Part shown: piece after piece, positions 14,184 to 16,456 of the stretch | How positions within the stretch are numbered: position 1 is the first letter of the stretch | How the letters are laid out: the number at the start of each line of letters is the position of its first letter | Origin: Xanthobacteraceae bacterium | Lineage (GTDB): Bacteria; Pseudomonadota; Alphaproteobacteria; Rhizobiales; Xanthobacteraceae | Assembly: GCA_019746355.1 (NCBI GenBank) | Contig: JAIESC010000079.1 | Location: 1 to 16,456, forward strand | DNA length: 16,456 nt | Reading direction: 5' to 3' | Program-made: the position numbers and the translations under genes | The notes under the pieces: generated by a model | The model's input: only the letters and a program-made list of their open reading frames with translations | Told to the model about the DNA's origin: nothing | Databases searched by the model: none

Positions 14184-14948
14184 ATGGCCCGCACAGCAAC
14201 GCTATTCCGCATGGTGATGCCGGAACACACATGCCCTTACGGCCTCAAGGCCAAAGACCTTCTCGAGCGCGAGGGATTTACCGTCGACGATCATTGGCTC
14301 AAGACGCGCGAGGAAACCGACGCGTTCAAGGCCAAGCATCAGGTCAAGACCACTCCGCAGACATTTATCAATGGCAGGCGGGTCGGCGGTTACGACGACC
14401 TGCGGCGGCACTTTGGCAAGAGCCTGCCCGACGCCAAGACAACCAGCTACAAGCCGGTCATTGCCGTTTTTTCAGTGACGGCTTTGATGGCCCTGGCAGC
14501 CAGCTATGCCGCCTTCGACACAGTGTTCACGGTTCGCGCGATGGAGTGGTTCATTGCTTTCACCATGTGCATCCTCGCGCTCCTCAAGCTGCAGGATGTC
14601 GAGAGCTTTTCGACCATGTTCCTCAACTACGACCTGCTGGCCAAACGCTGGGTCCGGTATTCATACATTTATCCGTTCGCCGAGCTTTTTGCGGGCGTGC
14701 TGATGATTGCCGGAGCGCTATCCTGGCTTTCGATTCCCGTGGCGCTGTTCATCGGTTCGATCGGGGCAGCATCCGTGTTCAAGGCGGTGTACATCGACAA
14801 GCGCGAGCTCAAGTGCGCGTGTGTCGGCGGCAACAGCAACGTTCCCCTGGGCTTCGTGTCGCTCACCGAGAACGTGATGATGGTCGCTATGGCGATCTGG
14901 ATGCTGGCGATGCCGTCGATGGTCGCTGCGGCACACGCAACACATTGA
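14184..14948 (+). CDS. Glutaredoxin-MauE fusion membrane protein
   Basis: The 254-residue protein has two parts. Residues 4-82 are a glutaredoxin domain: active site C17-P-Y-G (monothiol, where classic enzymes have CPYC), TTPQTFING at 56-64 with the cis-proline, and GGY at 68-70. Residues 88-245 hold four membrane helices of the MauE/DoxX-type redox membrane family, with a conserved-looking C211-A-C213 in a loop. The known relatives pass thiol redox equivalents across the membrane. With a single Cys in the glutaredoxin site, the pair C211/C213 may complete the relay. It is preceded by AAGGGA and a mer-type promoter, so it was probably induced by a thiophilic metal. The function (thiol repair or metal-thiol handling) is inferred. 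Confidence 0.9.
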   Translation: MARTATLFRMVMPEHTCPYGLKAKDLLEREGFTVDDHWLKTREETDAFKAKHQVKTTPQTFINGRRVGGYDDLRRHFGKSLPDAKTTSYKPVIAVFSVTALMALAASYAAFDTVFTVRAMEWFIAFTMCILALLKLQDVESFSTMFLNYDLLAKRWVRYSYIYPFAELFAGVLMIAGALSWLSIPVALFIGSIGAASVFKAVYIDKRELKCACVGGNSNVPLGFVSLTENVMMVAMAIWMLAMPSMVAAAHATH

Positions 14949-14949
14949 T

Positions 14950-14971
14950 CGCGGCCTTCTAACGGGCCGCG
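14950..14971 (+). terminator. GC-rich hairpin after the glutaredoxin-MauE gene
   Basis: A perfect 7-bp stem CGCGGCC / GGCCGCG with an 8-base loop begins one base after the stop codon. It is a plausible transcription end between this gene and the convergent tRNA, but there is no U-tract. Confidence 0.4.
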
Positions 14972-14987
14972 CACGCGGAACCACGTC

Positions 14988-15060
14988 TGGAGCGGGCGGA
15001 TGGAATCGAACCACCATCGTCATCTGGGAAGATGCTGCTCTGCCTCTGAGCTACGCCCGC
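14988..15060 (-). tRNA. tRNA-Gly(CCC)-like gene with encoded CCA, possibly degenerate
   Basis: The minus strand folds as a tRNA. The 7-bp acceptor GCGGGCG/CGCCCGC is perfect, the D-arm is GCTC/GAGC, the T-arm GGTGG/CCATC has loop TTCGATT, and T plus CCA end it. The anticodon region reads GCATC-TTCCCA-GATGA. The anticodon is CCC (glycine), but the loop has six bases instead of seven, the first stem pair is G-A, and the variable loop has only four bases. It may be a working tRNA with an odd loop, or a decaying copy left by an integration event next to the metal island. Without the CCA it is 14991-15060. Confidence 0.7.
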
Positions 15061-15188
15061 TTTGGTTCATTGATGACAAGGGGCGGCTAAGCAGTGCTTA
15101 AAGGTCATCGTTAATTTTTCCGGCTGTGGTCTTCTGCCACAGGGCAGCGTGAGCGTGCACGTCAAAAACGTGTCGGGCCGGATCGGGC

Positions 15189-15725
15189 TTACCGGGTCAG
15201 GCCTTGCGCCAGCCGCCAATGTTCCTGCAAATGCGGTAAATGCCGGTAGGCAAACTGCTTCAGATCAGGATGGTCGCCGCCGGCGCCGTACCGTTCGAAA
15301 AGCGAAATTGCCTGCTTGTGCAGGCTTAGTTGCAGTGCTTCAAATTCCTTGTCGAACTCCGAAGAACTCAGGGCCCGGAGCCGCGCCAGCGCGTCCAACT
15401 GGGCTGCACCGAGAGCGGTCGGCAGCGAGACCTTCACGCGGCCGCCTTGCACCAGAGCCTTGATATGGGCCGTGGTTTCCCGGTGGTCCTTCAAAAGCTG
15501 CTCGGCAAACGCCTTGGTCTTTGCACCGCCCCGTTCGTTCGCGAGCCGCGCCAGCTCGGTCTCGAACATCTCGCCGAGCGCCATCTGGTGCACAAAATCC
15601 TCGGTCGAAGGGCTCGCGCCAAAAAAGGCGTTGACCCCCGTCCGTTCCAGCCAGGATTGCGCGCCGGAAGCGCCCGGGAAGATCGCCAGCAGGAGGAGGA
15701 CTAGCAGTAACGTTCGCGTGGCCAT
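15189..15725 (-). CDS. Secreted DUF4142-type helical protein
   Basis: 178 residues from the ATG at 15725. A signal peptide covers 1-22 (LLLVLLLLAIFPGASG-AQ). The mature chain is all helical with motifs typical of DUF4142 (ferritin-like fold): EDFVHQMALGEMFETELARLA, KAFAEQLLKDHRET, FDKEFEALQLSLHK and RHLPHLQEHW. The repeated acidic and histidine pairs (D80-H81, E127, H136, H165, H169) could form a metal site, but no activity is established for the family. DUF4142 proteins are often seen in periplasmic stress and metal gene sets. The upstream region holds a CsoR-type box shared with the divergent His/Cys-rich gene, so copper control is plausible. No strong ribosome site is visible. Confidence 0.85.
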   Translation of the reverse strand: MATRTLLLVLLLLAIFPGASGAQSWLERTGVNAFFGASPSTEDFVHQMALGEMFETELARLANERGGAKTKAFAEQLLKDHRETTAHIKALVQGGRVKVSLPTALGAAQLDALARLRALSSSEFDKEFEALQLSLHKQAISLFERYGAGGDHPDLKQFAYRHLPHLQEHWRLAQGLTR

Positions 15726-15772
15726 TGGTTTGAATGTCTTGATCCCGACCTGAGGTGCGGCTAGCTTGTATC

Positions 15773-15789
15773 ATACCCTTGGGGGGTAT
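15773..15789. promoter_or_regulatory. CsoR/RcnR-type operator in a divergent promoter region
   Basis: ATACCC-TTGGG-GGGTAT is a 17-bp G-tract palindrome of the form bound by copper-sensing CsoR-family repressors; it resembles the B. subtilis site as remembered (TACCC...GGGGGTATGG). On the plus strand it fills the gap between a candidate -35 CTTGTA (15765-15770) and -10 TATATG (15787-15792) for the His/Cys-rich gene at 15941, so binding would block that promoter. A minus-strand TATGAT (15769-15774) could serve the DUF4142 gene. No CsoR gene is in the window. The remaining divergent intergenic DNA up to 15940 shows only a 6-bp hairpin at 15828-15852. Confidence 0.6.
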
Positions 15790-15940
15790 ATGGCGCCGGC
15801 CGCGGCTGTGGCAAGGCTTCTTGCGCGGCGGAGTGGAATTCAATACCTCCGCGGCGCGTAGCTTTAACCGAGTTCCACGAAGATGTGTACATCGGAAGCG
15901 ACAGTGGCCAAGCAAGAAGGATTGGTGGTAGGCTGGTGAA

Positions 15941-16348
15941 ATGCTGAGTGCGGCAACGAGAAAGACGCGGGTCTGGGCGGCGGCCTTTCTGGCCGTGTTC
16001 TACGCGTTTTGTCTTCTCGCGCCTGCCGCGGCGGTGGCGTTTGGCGATTCCGAGGCCCATTGTCTCAATCGAGACACCCACGGCACCAGCGCCAGCCACG
16101 TGCATGACGATGGTCTGGTTCACAGCCACGACGACAATGGCGTATCGCCTGCAAACGATGCGCCCGATGGCGACGGCAAGGCCGCGGCAAAGTGCTGCGG
16201 CCTGTTTTGTGTGCCCGCCTTGGCCGCTAGCGCGAACGATGGCTTAGCGCCCACAGGCCATCCATACGCCGTCATCGTGAGCTCCGGCGACGCGCTCGTC
16301 GGAGGGGTTCCCGTATGTCTCTACAGACCACCGGCTCTCGCGATCTGA
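15941..16348 (+). CDS. Secreted His/Cys-rich metal-binding protein (CopL/DUF2946-like)
   Basis: 135 residues from the ATG at 15941. An N-terminal hydrophobic segment (11-33, AAAFLAVFYAFCLLAPAAAVA) serves as signal peptide. It is followed by a His-rich stretch HVHDDGLVHSHDDNG (53-67) and a Cys cluster K-C85-C86-GLF-C90-VPAL. This combination resembles small CopL- or DUF2946-like proteins that precede copper efflux genes and can take part in copper-responsive regulation. The assignment is by pattern only. The CsoR-type box upstream supports copper control. The gene 68 bp downstream starts at the window edge and may be an efflux component. Confidence 0.75.
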   Translation: MLSAATRKTRVWAAAFLAVFYAFCLLAPAAAVAFGDSEAHCLNRDTHGTSASHVHDDGLVHSHDDNGVSPANDAPDGDGKAAAKCCGLFCVPALAASANDGLAPTGHPYAVIVSSGDALVGGVPVCLYRPPALAI

Positions 16349-16415
16349 TTTGGTTCAAGCGCGGCGGGTTGCTCGCAACCCTGCCGCCTGTTCAGTCGAA
16401 TTGTGGGGAGTCGTT

Positions 16416-16456
16416 ATGCTGGTACTGCACACTGCGGTGCGTGCCGGGTCCATGAA
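16416..16456 (+). CDS. Start of an unidentified gene cut by the right edge
   Basis: An ATG at 16416 follows GGGGAG at six bases, and the frame stays open to the window end (MLVLHTAVRAGSM). It is too short to identify. By position it is probably co-transcribed with the His/Cys-rich protein gene 68 bp upstream and could belong to a metal efflux system. Confidence 0.4.
   Translation, partial: MLVLHTAVRAGSM

Noticed and set aside
15124..15142. CTGTGG/CCACAG hairpin as terminator of the DUF4142 gene
   Set aside because: Six-bp stem, 46 bp past the stop, and the nearby U/A-run lies on the wrong side for minus-strand termination.
1..16456. CRISPR arrays, insertion sequences, integrases or riboswitches
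   Set aside because: No regularly spaced direct repeats, no transposase-like or integrase-like translation, and no recognisable riboswitch core were seen on either strand.

Overview
The window is GC-rich DNA from an alphaproteobacterium, most likely a Bradyrhizobium/Rhodopseudomonas-type member of the Hyphomicrobiales. This rests on codon bias, tandem branched-chain-amino-acid-type binding proteins, a soluble chemoreceptor and the general style of the proteins. No database search was possible, so the taxon is inference.

Left part (1-4784, minus strand): a five-gene operon read from right to left. It encodes a YCII-domain protein, a 3-hydroxyisobutyrate-dehydrogenase-family oxidoreductase, a type I extradiol ring-cleavage dioxygenase (VOC fold, complete metal triad) and two tandem paralogous periplasmic binding proteins, the last cut by the window edge. 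Together they look like uptake and breakdown of an aromatic compound. A divergent gene (5150-6493, plus) encodes a cytoplasmic chemoreceptor with a globin-like sensor domain that seems to lack the heme-binding histidine.

Middle (about 6560-14970): a region with a different, less GC-extreme texture that reads as a metal-handling island. A CusF-like copper-chaperone-type protein (7318-7701) is followed almost without gaps by three redox genes. These are a membrane-anchored protein joining a periplasmic Spy-like domain to a cytosolic FAD/NAD(P) reductase and a 2Fe-2S ferredoxin (7705-9723), a five-helix diheme b cytochrome with two H-x13-H helices (9725-10429), and a membrane-anchored seven-heme c cytochrome (10426-11202). 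Then come a His-rich repeat protein, a Met/Gly-rich LTxxQ-type protein, a broken MBL-fold nuclease gene, two small membrane proteins, a heavily decayed merR gene that still faces a mer-type operator, and a glutaredoxin-MauE fusion. The three redox genes make physical sense as one wire from cytosolic NAD(P)H across the membrane to periplasmic hemes. This is the best candidate here for an undescribed system, probably for metal reduction or redox protection in the periplasm.

Right part (14988-16456): a tRNA-Gly(CCC)-like gene with a short anticodon loop (possible island boundary), a secreted DUF4142 protein, and a divergent intergenic region with a CsoR-type copper operator. A His/Cys-rich secreted CopL-like protein follows, then the start of one more gene cut by the edge.
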